DNA of 64,000 nt from NCBI GenBank assembly GCA_027559495.1, contig JAMXSV010000028.1, positions 868,001 through 932,000 of the forward strand, given 5' to 3'. The stretch comes from Aurifilum marmelostoma (Eukaryota; Ascomycota; Sordariomycetes; Diaporthales; Cryphonectriaceae). How positions within the stretch are numbered: the first letter of the stretch is position 1; every line of letters begins with the position of its first letter. Shown one piece after another: positions 22,440 to 33,914 of this stretch. A model generated the notes under the pieces. That model was not told where the DNA came from. It saw nothing but the letters and a program-made list of their open reading frames with translations, and searched no databases. Position numbers and translations under genes: made by a program.

Positions 22440-23512
22440 CTACTCCTCGTCACCAATCTGCAGACAGGAAATATTAGCCCATATGGTCATACCCCAAATA
22501 TTGGTATCAGCGTAGTTCGTCAGCCTCACCTTCGGTGCCAGGTAGAACCGCAGCCAGCTGGTGCCCTGGATCGAGTACTCGACGAGCAGGGGCACCTCGT
22601 TGGACAGGCAGATCTTGACTTGTGTAGATAGGGCCGAGGCCTTGCAGAAGTTGACCAGGTACTTCAGGGAGAAGGTCAGGGAGACGGGCTCGCTCAGCTC
22701 GATGTCGATGTTAAGGTCGGGCTTCTCGACGTTCTGGTGGCTACGCAGGGTCACGGCACCGTTGCCGATGTCGCCGGTGCAGGCAAACTTGACACCGTCC
22801 TTGCTCGCGTCGATGGTGACTGTGGAAGAGGAGAAGCCACACAGGTCAGCACCAGTTCTCTTGTCTCTATCTTATTGTAGGAATTGACACCCCAAGAAAT
22901 ATGCATATTGAGGAGATGAGAATACTTACCAGACTCGGACATGGCCAGCAGGTCGGTGCAGATACGCCTGAACTCGCCAGCAGGCATGGAGATAGTGGCA
23001 GCATACTCGGTCTCGGGGATGCCCAGGTGCTCCTGGTCAATATCCATGAGCTTGAGGTCGTACTCGGAGATGCGGTCATTCTCGGCAGACTCGAAGGTCA
23101 GGTTGAGCGAGTCGGGGGCGTCGTCAGCCTTGAGGGTCAGGATGTCCTCGTTCTGGGCGGCGCGCAGGACCTTGGTCAGGGACGTCAGGTTGACGCCCAG
23201 CGCGATGTTGCGGTCGCAGCGGTAGGGGCTGAAGCCGTCGGCCTTGAGCATCATCGACACGAGCGCCACGTGGGAGTTGTCCATGGCCTGCAGTGCGATG
23301 CCGCTGTCGTTGCAGTCGAAGTTGCAGTCTTGGACCAGATCCTTGATGGCATCGACCACCTAAGTAAGGGCGGGGAGGCGTCAGTCCAAAGCGAGAGTCT
23401 CGCGGAAGTGTGGGATTTTTGCTTTTCTCGCTCTGGCTTTTGGAAAATGGAAACGGGATCTTTTTCGTACCTTCTTCAGGATGCTCGCCTGCTCCAAACG
23501 TGCCTCAAGCAT
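22440..23512 (-). CDS. POL30: Proliferating cell nuclear antigen (PCNA sliding clamp)
   Basis: Homotrimeric processivity clamp for DNA polymerases delta and epsilon and hub for repair proteins, including Msh3 and Msh6. Exons are 23512-23471, 23359-22930, 22819-22530 and 22457-22440, giving 259 residues, the normal length. It starts MLEARLEQASILKKVVDAIKDL. Visible landmarks are CNDSGIALQAMDNSHVALV, the central loop region GIPETEYAATISMPAGEF, VKFACTGDIGNGAV, and LVEYSIQGTSWLRFYLAPK, which is joined to the C-terminal IGDEE by an 18-nt last exon. The last intron (22458-22529, 72 bp) is a multiple of three without a stop. The promoter has a TATA-like word and three ACGCG sites. Identity is certain. 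Confidence 0.97.
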
Positions 23513-23781
23513 TTCTGTGGTCCTGTCAGAACATACTTGCACCAAAACAAAAGGGGTTTTGCCAGTTTGTGCTGCTGCTGCCTGACAAGACAGTGTGGGT
23601 GCTTACTGAATGTGGAAGAGAGGTTGTTGTGGTGGAAATGGATGTATTGGAAGAGAAAGGAAGAAAAGAGAGGTGTAGAAAAAAGAATTCGATATAGGCT
23701 TGTTGGTTGGTAGCAAACACTAGGCTCTGTGCAGGAATGAGGTCGTTGTCGGGGAAAGATAACAAGCAAAATGAGAGCCTC

Positions 23782-23793
23782 TTTTTATAAAAA
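23782..23793 (-). promoter_or_regulatory. TATA-like element of PCNA
   Basis: A near-palindromic TTTTTATAAAAA lies about 270-280 bases upstream of the PCNA ATG, immediately inside the ACGCG cluster. Confidence 0.4.
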
Positions 23794-23799
23794 CCCACG

Positions 23800-23826
23800 A
23801 CGCGAGGGAGACGCGCTCCCCCGCGT
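23800..23826. promoter_or_regulatory. MCB-like ACGCG cluster upstream of PCNA
   Basis: ACGCG occurs at 23800-23804 and 23811-23815 and on the other strand (CGCGT) at 23822-23826: three sites in 27 bases, about 290-315 bases upstream of the PCNA ATG. PCNA is a classical MBF/E2F-type G1/S target in other eukaryotes. Confidence 0.55.
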
Positions 23827-24124
23827 CATTCATTAGAGCTTTGATGGGATGGGATGGTTCAAGTGCTGCAGGGAGCCCCTACGCGCTGCGACGGGTAACC
23901 CTGGAACCCTGACTGCTGCTGCTGCTGGCCGATAGAGGTGGGTCTGACTGCTAGGCCTGGAAAGCCATAGGCCCTTGGTGCAACTGCTGCACCTGTTGCA
24001 CACCTCTGGCAGCAAACACTCATGAACGATACTACAGTATAAGCAACACAACAAACAAGAGAAACACCACCTTCATGTGGCAGAAATGGTTGTGCCATGA
24101 TGCTTGGGGGTCCGGTTTTGCTCT

Positions 24125-24137
24125 CCCCCCCCCCCCC
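24125..24137. repeat. Poly(C) tract, 13 bases
   Basis: Uninterrupted C13 in the intergenic region beyond the PCNA promoter; one of about twelve such G/C tracts in the window. Confidence 0.9.
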
Positions 24138-24767
24138 TTCCTGCCTCAAACGGGACTTCACATACAACGACCTGTCCAAACACTTTATCTGATCTAAAAA
24201 GGTCAAAGCATCATCTTTCTTTGGTCACAGCCCCATGCTATGACTTCGTTTCTATTCATGCAGAACCGAATACAGCGACACTGGCTAATGTTCATCATGT
24301 GTACAGTAGCCAACAAATATTATGCTAGTATTTTCATATTCCTTTCTTTCTGAATATACAGCAGGGCCATGTTCGGCGCTGCGACCACAAGAACAAGCCC
24401 CCCTTGGCTCTTGACTCTCATCCTGAGATCTATGTATGGTATAGTATAGGTAGGTATCAAAGACTCGGTCCCAACACTGGAGGAGAATTACCTCTGCACA
24501 TATTCCCCTTTTTCTTTTCAGCCCAAAATAACAAAAGCGAAGAGTATATACGTAAAGGGAAAAGGAGCAAAAAAGCTGTACAAGACACAGTACTCTAAAC
24601 CTGCCACCAGTCTGGAACGCCAGCCCAAGAGGATGCGATGGTAAGTGCAAATGTGAAAATGAGGTAAAATCGGTAAGACAAAAAGGAAAAACGTCAGTCA
24701 TAAAAAAAAAAAAAAGGCCGCATCCGTGTACCCATGGCGCTCGGGGGGCTCGCGTAGAGGCGCGCTT

Positions 24768-26878
24768 TCACATCGAGACGACCCTGCTTGCCTTGATAGG
24801 CGGCATCGTCTGCCTCCTGTTGCTGTTCTTGTTGGGCCTCAAGTTGATGACCATCTCGAGCTCCTTCAGCATGCCACGGCTGGCATCGGTCTTCTCCTTC
24901 ATCTCGGCCCTCCTCTCTCTGTCCTCCCGCATCTTTGCTATCCTCTCGTCCCTCGTCATGGTGCTCCTCGGCCGTAGTGGTGTCGCCACCGCCTCGAACA
25001 CCTCCTCGCTCTCGCCCGAGTTGCTGGTCAGGTCCATGCGCTCAGATGCTTCTCCCGTCAGCGCCCGCAGTGCATCCTCGACACCGCCACCACCAGTCTT
25101 CTCCTCGACCGTGGACAGACTGCTGAGGGAGTTTGGCGATATCATGCCGCTGATCGACGACAGGCGCTTCTCGTTCCGGTCGATGCCCGATGCCAGTGCG
25201 GTCTTGCCGTCTTCCCATGCCTGTTGCAACATCTTCAAGTCCTGCCCGATCGACTCGTACTGCGCCATAAGGTTCGGCCCCAGCTCGGAAATGTCGGTGG
25301 CCTCGTTCAGGGACCGGTCGGACTCTTCCCGCAGCAATGTCATCTTAGCCTGGAGTCCACGGATGCCCGTGGTTAAAGAATTTAGTTTCCTCAGCTGCGA
25401 CCGCCATCTTTCACGTCCGGGCGAGAGGGGGCCCTTGTCTCCTGTCGGGGCAGGTGCTGGGAACGAGTCCTCCTCGCTCAGGATAGTCTTGAGCCGTGCA
25501 TAGGACTCGGTCGTGGTCTCGTCCAGCATCCGCAGTGACTCCACGACGGTGGTCCACCTCACGAAATCAGTCTCGTCTCCCTGGGCCTCCATCGACAGCA
25601 AGGCGCAGAGAAACATCTTGCGCATGACGTGGAAGCGCGAGGCCACTGCCTTGAGGGTCCTAAGCGACTCCATGTCCTCGAACTCGCCCTCCGAGTACCC
25701 CTGCAGAGCATCCGACATGTCCAGGTCGCTGATGTCATAGATGTCGTAGTATCGCTCGAGGTCCAGCTGCTCGGAGAAGCCCTTCACCATCGACGACGCC
25801 TGCTCGTACTTGGATATGATCTCCCCAAAGCTCTTCCTCAACGCCCCCCTGAGCCGCACACACCTGCGCGTCTGGCTGCGGTCCTCGATCCGGCTGATGG
25901 GCGGCAGTGGTGCGCTGAGCCGATATCCACGCGAGACGAGTTCTACCTCTTGGATGAGAGCCAGCGCGGCACTCGATGCACTGTCCAAGTCCTGTGCTTT
26001 GGAGACGAAGCTCGCGGCTTCCGCCAAAACCTGCTGTCGAACATATCTGAGCCACTGCTGGCGGATGTAGGCCTGCGAGGCGACCCCTGCGACGGCAGAC
26101 ACCACGATGAAGACGACCACTCTTTTCTTCGACAGGTTGGTGATGCCACCGTTATACAACCACCGAATGAACCAGGCCAGGCCAAGCGCGCCCACGGCAG
26201 TGAGGATCAGGCCGGTCTGCGACGGCACGGTTGGGTCCTGGCTGCCGCCAGCCTCCATCGCCGAGCTCTGCGCGGGAGCATGCTGGGCCAGGATCGAGTG
26301 CCCGCTGAGGAGCTGCGATGCGACGATCGTGTACCGGAACTGCTCGATGAACCTGGAGTTGTCGGCGCGGTCGAGCTTCGTGGCTACCTTGGTGGCGCCA
26401 TGATGCAGGGAGCTCAGGCGCTTCTTCTTCAGGGGCGTGGATGTGATGGCGCCCCTGGCGAGGTTGATATTCAGCGAGTCGGGGATCTTGGACCGAAAGC
26501 GCGATTTGACGAGGGGCCGGCCGGTGGGAGCAAAGGAGGTTGTCGAGGGGCTCGGGGGGCTCGGAGGCGGTGTGTCGATCACAACGTCGGGCTCCTGGAT
26601 GGCCCAGTCGCGCTGGTGCTCCTCGCCCTCGTCTATAGTGGTGAGAAGCGTTGTCAGCGCGAAAGGCGTCATGATATCTCCATAGGAGGAGACACAACCA
26701 AAAACATCAACGCAGCAATGATAGGGATGTGGATAGGGGGTTGCGATAGAGAGAGACGGGAAGAGAGGCAATGAGACGATAGGCGAAGACAAGAAAGCAA
26801 TGGAGAAGGCTGCTGCTGCTGCTACTGACCCTTGAGGTACTCGGCGAGAGGCGTCTGGTCGTAGATTACCGTCTCCAT
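24768..26878 (-). CDS. Inp2/vezatin-like membrane protein (peroxisomal myosin-binding family)
   Basis: Exon 1 (26878-26830) encodes METVIYDQTPLAEYLK. A 197-bp GT-AG intron leads to a long exon (26632-24768) joined in frame as DEGEEHQRDWAIQEPDV, giving 637 residues. A Pro/Ser-rich N-terminal region is followed by two hydrophobic segments (about residues 157-176, GLILTAVGALGLAWFIRWLY, and 187-206), then a long helical region with no catalytic motif. The C-terminus is rich in charged helix (MTRDERIAKMREDRERR) and basic. This two-TM plus helical layout with a conserved acidic N-terminus matches fungal vezatin/Inp2-type proteins ('myosin-binding motif of peroxisomes'), which link peroxisomes to class V myosin. 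The assignment is from memory of the family; the organelle is inferred. Confidence 0.68.
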
Positions 26879-28441
26879 GAAATACGGAGGAGGGATCAGA
26901 GCCACAAGTGACTTCGGTACCGGCAGGCAGGCCAAGGTCTTACGGCTGCCTCTAAATCGGGGGCAGCTAAGCACCCGAGGCCTCACATCCAAGTGCGAGA
27001 CGGCCGAATTTAAACCCTGAACAAGACGTACTGGCGAGCTTCGCTGTGGACGTTTGTTCCGCCCTGTTCGAGAAGAAGGGGCAGTGTGCTGCTTGTCTGG
27101 CGGCCACACTCCCAGCACAGACAGTCTTGTTTATCCTCTACCCTTGACTGGTACCGTAGCCGATGTCGAACCCGAAAAAAAAGAAGAATCGAAACGCGAC
27201 GAAAACGTTTCTGTTGCTGCTGGCAGGGCTAGACCGTTGTCAGGGACTGAGGCGAGCGATATGCTGTGGTGACGTGAGATTAGACGAGAAACGAGATCGC
27301 CGCTACTCGAGAAGCCCGTAATAGCGCTTCGACGGTTAATAATAAGCCTCGAGGGAATTCGGATCTGCGGGCTCCGGGGAGTTTGATCTCCGTCACGTCG
27401 ACCGAACACGGTAGCGAGGTAGACTCTCCAAAAAAAAGCGTAATGTCCAGGACAAGGCGAACAAGAAGGACACGAGGCTTGGCCGGTCTGTATGTCCTGT
27501 GCGCACCTCTCACCTGGTCGCTTCGCTTGTGGGTGATTGTTATGTCGGCCGGGGGGGGGGCGGTTCGAGATTAAAATTAAATGAGAAAGAGAGAGAGAGA
27601 GAGAGAGAGAGCCCCAATGCGGACGAGGAAGGGGGCGAGAAGAGAAGGATGGTAAAGACAAGAAGGAGGAAGAAGACCTGGTCAGGACCCTTGGCTCACA
27701 ATAGATGCAGATACAAACATAGACACATAATTCCTCTCTCGTTCTCGTTCTCTTCCTCACCTAATTCACTGACACACCGAATTCGACAATTGGGAGTCGG
27801 TGTGCAGGCCTCGGCCGTGATCCGCTCCTCAAAGCCTGTGCCCGGCTGTGTACGTACTCGTACTATGCAATTGCTTAGCGAGCCGACTTGAGTGGACGCC
27901 AGGCTCTTGGGACCTGGGCAGGGCAGGTGACATTCTGCAGGGGGTCTTGTCGGGTCGATCTTCGAAACACACCGGGCCCTGGCCAGAGCCAGTCCTTTCC
28001 AGTGGTACTGCTGCTAAGCGCACAAACTCGTGCAGTACTGCCGTACCACGCGTACCTAGGACGTACTAGAGCATAGTGCTATGGTGGTATGCAGCACAGC
28101 TCCACAGGGGGTCCTGAGGGCCGCAGGGAGGAGGGTGCACAGGGGATCTTCGCCTGGTCATAGTACAGGGTCTAACCACACTGGGCAGGCAACAGACAGC
28201 TGCAGCTGTGCCGTTGCAAGTTCAATGCTGTTGACGACAGCGTCACAACATCCCACCATCACCACCATCTCGGTCTCGCCAACACCATCACCATCAAGCC
28301 GAGCCATCAACCAACCTGAAACACGCCCTGCACACACTCAAGGAACCTACGGACTGCCACATAATTCTTTAACCTCCCAAAGAGGGGAGTTGGGATGGTA
28401 AACAGCCAGGGATAAGTGAGCGCCCTTAGAACACCGCCAAG
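26879..28441. other. Divergent promoter region
   Basis: Lies between the Inp2-like gene (-) and EMC6 (+). It holds a G10 tract (27551-27560), (AG)12 (27588-27611), an isolated ACGCGT at 28048 and a C/A-rich leader with CACCAT repeats before EMC6. ORFs here are unsupported. Confidence 0.5.
27588..27611. repeat. (AG)12 microsatellite
   Basis: A second AG repeat of the same length as the one at 21608-21631, preceded by a G10 tract at 27551-27560. Confidence 0.9.
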
Positions 28442-28890
28442 ATGCCCACAGAGAAGGAGCTTCAGATCTCACCCATCGTGAACGAGTCTGTCGTCCACAA
28501 CACAAAGGTCAGTTGGCGCCCCGCCTGTGTTCTCGTCCCCCCCCCCCCCCGGCTCGGTTTCCTTCTCCCAGCTAACACTTTTACCCCTCGGGTGAAAAGA
28601 CTCTTTCCAACCTCCAGTCCCTAACCGCCTCCCTCTTTGGCGTCGCCGCTGGCATCCTCGGTCTCGAATCCTACGATGGCTTCCTCTTCTACATGGCCTT
28701 CACCCTACTTACTGCTCTTCTCTTCTACTTCATCCGTGTCGCCCCAGAATCTGTCGCCGCTGGAAAGCCGGCCCTCGACACGAGCCGCTATTTCCGGGGC
28801 CCGTTCGAGCTGTGGACGAGCGGGCTGATGGGTGGGCTGGCAGGATTCGTCCTGACCTGGACTCTCTTTTACGGTTTGGTCAGGGCATAG
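28442..28890 (+). CDS. EMC6: ER membrane protein complex subunit 6
   Basis: Small core subunit of the EMC, which inserts and folds membrane proteins in the ER. Exon 1 (28442-28507) encodes MPTEKELQISPIVNESVVHN followed by TK. A 110-bp intron follows, and exon 2 (28618-28890) begins SLTASLFGVAAGILGLES. Total 112 residues, the usual EMC6 size. Three hydrophobic stretches are visible: SLTASLFGVAAGILGL, FLFYMAFTLLTALLFYFI and GLAGFVLTWTLFYGLV. The conserved GLESYDGFLFY loop and the ESVAAGKPALDTSRYFRGPFEL segment fit the fungal family. The intron contains a C14 tract (28537-28550) close to the donor site. Confidence 0.9.
28537..28550. repeat. Poly(C) tract, 14 bases, inside the EMC6 intron
   Basis: Uninterrupted C14 beginning 30 bases after the 5' splice site of the EMC6 intron. 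Length variation here could affect intron size but not the frame. Confidence 0.9.
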
Positions 28891-29284
28891 GAGCAGGGAA
28901 GCACACAATGTCAAAAGTACAGGGCTGCGGCTGTGAGAGACACCCCGTCGAGGGTGCGATTCTAGAAACCAAGCCGGACATGCCGACATGAATAATGTAT
29001 ACATGCGCTATATACCCATGAGATGAGGTAGGACATGGACTTACGCGAGGTGCAGTGGTTTCGCAACCTACCTCTGGACATCGAGTTCCAGATTTGAATA
29101 GTGATGATCCAAAATATATGCTTTGATGAGGATATGAGAAAGGAGGGGGGGTTAAAAGAAAAAGAAGAAAAGAAGAAGAATGCGAAGAAAAGGGAGGAAA
29201 GAGAGAAGAGAAGAAGGAAAAAAAAGAGAGAAAAACAAAGAAAAACTGCCCTTCGTAACCGATGCCAACAACGCTGTGTATCGC
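28891..29284. other. Convergent intergenic region
   Basis: Shared 3' region of EMC6 and the GTPase gene. A long A/G-rich polypurine tract runs from about 29130 to 29250. ORFs across it are low-complexity Lys/Glu translations and are rejected. Confidence 0.6.
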
Positions 29285-31937
29285 TTACTCCGTAATCTCT
29301 ATAACCTTGCCTACAAACCCTTCCAGGCCCAATCTGTCCCTGCTTCCACCCTCCAGGATCACAATCTGCGAACCCATCTCGATCCATTCCCTGTGCGTGA
29401 GCAGCTCGAGCTGGACCTCGTACGACAGCGTCCTATCGTCGACCTGAACGTCTCCTCGGCCGTCGCTTTTCTCCATGCCGATACTAAAGACATCTCCGTC
29501 ATCCTCTGGTTCGCCATTCCCGGGGGTGGTGGTGGCGTCGTCGGGATGTGTCCAGGTAGGTGACACACGTAATATCCTCGCCGAGGCACGGACGCTGGCG
29601 ATGTACACCTTGACTATGCTCCCCACGATCAGCGAGGCTGCCGCCTCGTCCTCAAACACGCCCGTGACGCCGCTGGCGGCCTGCAGCGACAGGCCCGTCT
29701 CCTGCATGTGCCCGCTGGGCGTGGCGAGCACCATGCCCTTGCGGATCTTGGGCGTCGGCCGGGGTGGGCGCTCGAATATGCTATCCGATAGGTCTTCCTT
29801 TGGCATCTCGAAGACGATGCCGATGGTCCCTGCTTGACCCGGCTCAAGTATGCGCACGGGCAGCCGCAGGTTCCGGATGGTGACGATGTGGGCATTGTGC
29901 CACTCGCCCTTGATGGCGGAGGCAGGTACGGCATTTCGCATGGCCAGGCGGCCAAGCTCTGACGACGAAGGGTGTGAGGCGGACAGGCCCTCCCCGCCCG
30001 GCGACGCCCGCTCTTCTGGCGTGATGGCTCTAGAGTCATCGTCCGGCGGAAAGGGCCCGACTAGTATGCGATCCCCGACCCCGAGGTGCCCAAAGCGAAG
30101 GTAACCTGCGACGACGGTGCCGTGGTCTGCTTCCTCTTCTCCTCTGACTGCGTTTCCGTAGAGGGCCGAGAGACTGAACTTGTCGTCGATGTGAAAGACG
30201 GCTTCGGGCTGCTCTGGGTTGAGTGCCAGGCCGACATAGTCTCGTGCCGTCGGCGTGGGCGGTATGGGCAGCTTCTGCAGGAGCGCGTGGAGCAAGCCAA
30301 TGCCCTCGCCCTTGACTGCGCTAGTTGAAACGATGGGCACGTAGTCCAGGAGACTACCGCTGTTGTGCATCTCCGAGATGAGCGGCTGTATGTCATCCTC
30401 GTCTATCGCCGGTACCCGTGTCGGGTCAGACTGCACCCTCTGCTTGATCAGGAGCTTCGGGATCCGGCCGGCGCTCTTAACGGCGGCGAGAATCTTGGTC
30501 AGGGCGCTGCGGAAGCTGGTGGTGGTGGCGACATCAAGCTTCGTGATGATAATGACCAGCGGCATACGAAGCTTAAGACACAAATCGAGGTATGCCTTGC
30601 CCTGGTCCACCTCGATAGGTGCATTTTCCGCTTCATCTTGTGGGGGTGTCGGCCCTGGCCTCCCTTTCGGCTCGCTGTCGTTCGCGGTCAGGCAGAGGAG
30701 AGTCCAGTGAGGAGCCCATCCAACAAGACCGCGCAGGACGGTCCTTCGAAATCGGAGATGTCCTGCGGAGTCCGATACAAACACTAGGCGCCCGTCCCTT
30801 GAGGAATCATGGATGGCCTCCCAGGAGTCGATGTTGCGGTCCGCGAAGCTGAAGATCTGGTTCTCGTCCAAGCCGTTGTTTTTGTATCCAATCAGCATAT
30901 GTGAGAGAGGAAGTCGTCATGCCAGAAGTGAGTTCGTGCCGGTGGCGCAGCATGAAGGTGCGGCTTCTGCCCGAACCATTGTCGAATATGCCGGTGGAGA
31001 GCGTGCCGAGGAGGGTGGACTTGCCGCCATCCGTCGGTCCAGTGAGCGTGACCCGAAGCTGCTCGACCGTAGACTTGGCCTCGACGTTCGCCACCGGCTT
31101 CGGAAGAGAGATTGGCGTTTTGTCCACCGAGCCACCCACCTTGTCGTCCGCCCCGCGTGATGGGGCCACCAGGGCTTCGGCCACATACAGCTGCTCGCGG
31201 TATATGACTGGCGGCGCCTGGTCTTCTGTCGCCGCTGTCGGGCGGTCATCAGACCATTCACACTCTCCCACACACTGTCGCCGAGTTACTTTCACGACGC
31301 AGCCCAAACTAGCGGCCATTACTCGCAAGGTCAGGAGGCTCTCCTCCATCTCGTCATCAGGCAGCCCTACCAAAGTGCCGTCGTCAGATACACCTATCTC
31401 GTACAGCGCGCCTCTTGACTCCTCGAGCCCCTGCCACAGCGTGCCGGGCTGGACCGCCGCCGCGAGATCGACACTGTCAGCCGGCAGTTTGGGGATCAGA
31501 GACTCTGTGGTCCCCAGGGGGCCGTTCGTCATGGATTGCTTGAGCCTCCAGAGCAGCTGCGTTGTGAGGTGGTACAGCCGCAGCCTGCGAGACTCGCTAG
31601 TTGTTGCGTAGTACTCAGTGGGAGGCTTCCGTTTTTTTGAGCCCAGAGGTGTCGAAGACCCCTCTGCCGTGACCTGTGAGCGTCCCGGGCTGGGCAGACC
31701 TCCTGCCAGAGAATCCCAGGCCGATGAGGCCTCATCTCGGACGGACCCGGAAGCAGTACCGGTGGTGATAGTTCGGTATGGGCGTCTCGGACGTAGCAGA
31801 AGATGCAATTTATACTCAATGGCCCCTTCTTGCGGCTCAGCCTCAAGCTTGGTAACGGTATCGTCCGGAGTCCGGGAAGGTTGATGCCATGGAGAAGAGA
31901 CCCGAGTTGGCTCTGTTCCGAAGGTGAACACCGACAT
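29285..31937 (-). CDS. GTPBP1/GTPBP2-like translational-type GTPase (one internal frameshift)
   Basis: The N-terminal part reads from MSVFTFGTEPTRVSS (start 31937) to the P-loop GPTDGGKST and on through RHRHELTSGMTTSSLT. At about 30896-30902 the frame changes, and the second ORF carries LIGYKNNGLDENQIFSFADR, the G3 motif DSAGH and G4 ITKLD (TKxD). Beta-barrel domains 2 and 3 follow (GTVVAGYLRFGHLGVGDRIL; LEPGQAGTIGIVFEM), ending GFVGKVIEITE. Total is about 880 residues. The G domain with two barrels and a long N-terminal extension fits GTPBP1/2, EF1A-related GTPases linked to mRNA surveillance and stalled ribosomes. The P-loop is GPTDGGKST rather than the commoner GNVDAGKST. No GT-AG intron can explain the break; net one inserted or two missing bases would. 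Confidence 0.85.
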
Positions 31938-33914
31938 AGTTCCGGTCAATCAGGATGTGCTCAAAACGTAGATGGACGTCAAGAGATGAGCGGATGCTCG
32001 GGGGCTTCTCGTGTGTCCCTGGCTCACCAGAGCGGTGTGAATGCTGTGTAAGCCCGCGAAGGGAGATAGACGGATGCGCTGGTGGGGTTCGTTGCCCCTG
32101 GGTCTATCCGGTAGGGACAGTGAAGTGGCCGGCCAATCTAGTCTCAAGATCTCGCTGAGCAGGTCGAGCAGAGGACTGGGTATGGTGTGGCGGTGGGAGG
32201 AAATGCAGGACCAAAGCCAGTCGACACGCAGATTCCGTCGAGAGAATCCGGTTTGGTTCCCCCTTTCGCTGCTACGGAGCGTTCCCGTCCAGGGCAGCTG
32301 GCGGTGGTCTCAATTTCGTAAGCTCGTAAGTCTGGTTATATGTCTTCGTTTGAAATTGAATTCTATAATGGGAAAAGAGAGTAATCCTGTCATTTGAAGC
32401 CACATCTTGACTTGTGTGTGCGTGGCTATTGCGCGAGAGGGCAAGCGGAGAATGAAGAGAGAATTGCACGGGCACCGGTAGAGATGTCGAAGCCACGGTT
32501 GCAACGGTGATAATACCGCGGCGTTTATCGGAGACTTGTCTGCAGCTGCGTGGGACGGCTCAGAAAGACATTTTGAAGACGTAAAGCAGATGGCTCGAAG
32601 CAGAATCTTGCCTGTCTGTTGAGAATTATTCCAGGAAGCGACGCCTTAAGTGGTGGTGTTTGTTGAGTTGTCCGCCGATGACTACCACAGCAGGTCAGAC
32701 TCACAGCCTTTAGGCCCTTTGGGAGTCAGTCTGCAGCGGTATCGCCCAGAACAACCACCAACCGAGGCCCCTAGTAAAAAGACGCCCAGCCCGCCCCTTT
32801 GTACTTCCGTACCACTGCGCAGTGCCCACATGCGAGTTGCAAAGGAGTCACGCCGACCACATCCCCCTCTCTGGAGCTTTGTTGACAAAGGACTTGATTG
32901 CTGCAGCGGGCCTATCTGAACCGTCGTGTACGGCTTTTTTAGCCGATACTCCATCCAAAAGAAGTTGGGTAGTGACCTGAGCGCGCCCAGGGCTGGGCTC
33001 TCCAAGCCGCCCTCTAACATGAATAGAGCCCAACTTACGCAGACGGCTGTCGAGGACGCGCAGAGTGACACTTACAGCCACAACGAGCCTTCGGCGGCTA
33101 CGACAGCACCCACAACCCGTGGCGCCATGCTTCGAGAAGATGGTGGCAGGGGACCTAGGTGGGGCGACCCCCGCAGGCGCCCACCCCCCAGGGCCCTGCA
33201 CAAGGTGAGACCAAGTCTGTACCAGTCATCGCGGACCCTTATACGAAGCACTGCCCCTCCAACAGAGCTGCTGCAGATACATCCAATGTCTCTGACGTGG
33301 ATGCTGTGGCCGGCCTGGCATGTGTTGCCAAGCGGCCGCTGCCTTGCCCACAGACCTGCAAGTGGCGATGTTCATTCACGAGCTCTGGACGGGATGATCT
33401 GGCTGTCCGCCTAAGTTTAGAAAAGACCATGACAGCGGTTCAACTTACTTGCCCAGGCCACTTGTGCCAGGCGGTCCATCGCCCATCGGGCCTGACGGGA
33501 CGGATGATCGCCATGCTTTAGCGGCTGTCTTCTTGGGCATAGAGGGGGGGAGGTGGCTTTAGTGGACCCTTACGCTCCTTCCCCAGCTCCCGTAGTGGCC
33601 ACTCTAGGCCTTCAGGGCTCTCTGTCCCTCCCCACCGCTATCTGCTTGAAACCCCCAATCCCATGTCTCTCGAAACGCGCCGCAGTCTCAAAGTCATGCC
33701 GCCCCCTTTTCCAACCTGGGATCCATTAAAACCAAAATATCAACCCATTCGTCCACCTCGTGCTTACATCTATCCCCTCTCCCATTCTTCGATCTCTCTC
33801 ACACTCTCTTTTCCGACCTTGCCTGTCCATTTTCCGCAACATCACAGTTGTCAGCCAGCCTCTGCGGTCACACCCGTACGAATCTATTAGTGACCGTCCT
33901 CTCGTCAGAACACA
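31938..33914. other. Divergent promoter region
   Basis: About 2 kb between the GTPase (-) and the Sec9-like gene (+). It is GC-rich around 32960-33530, where overlapping ORFs on both strands (for example 32926-33414 +, 32848-33201 -) lack any recognisable domain. A pyrimidine-rich leader precedes 33915. Confidence 0.5.

Larger units (their letters stand above)
23513..24767. other. Intergenic region (PCNA promoter side)
   Basis: Contains the PCNA promoter with TATA-like and MCB-like sites, a C13 tract (24125-24137) and an A14 tract (24702-24715), plus the 3' region of the Inp2-like gene. No supported ORF. Confidence 0.5.

Noticed and set aside
25629..26774. 381-codon plus-strand ORF antisense to the Inp2-like gene
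   Set aside because: It is a shadow of a GC-rich coding region: no domain, and it lies wholly inside a well-supported exon on the other strand.
29101..29295. Lys/Glu-rich ORF in the EMC6-GTPase gap
   Set aside because: It is a direct translation of a polypurine tract.
32848..33414. GC-rich ORFs on both strands upstream of the Sec9-like gene
   Set aside because: They overlap each other, have no recognisable domain, and no splice pattern extends them.
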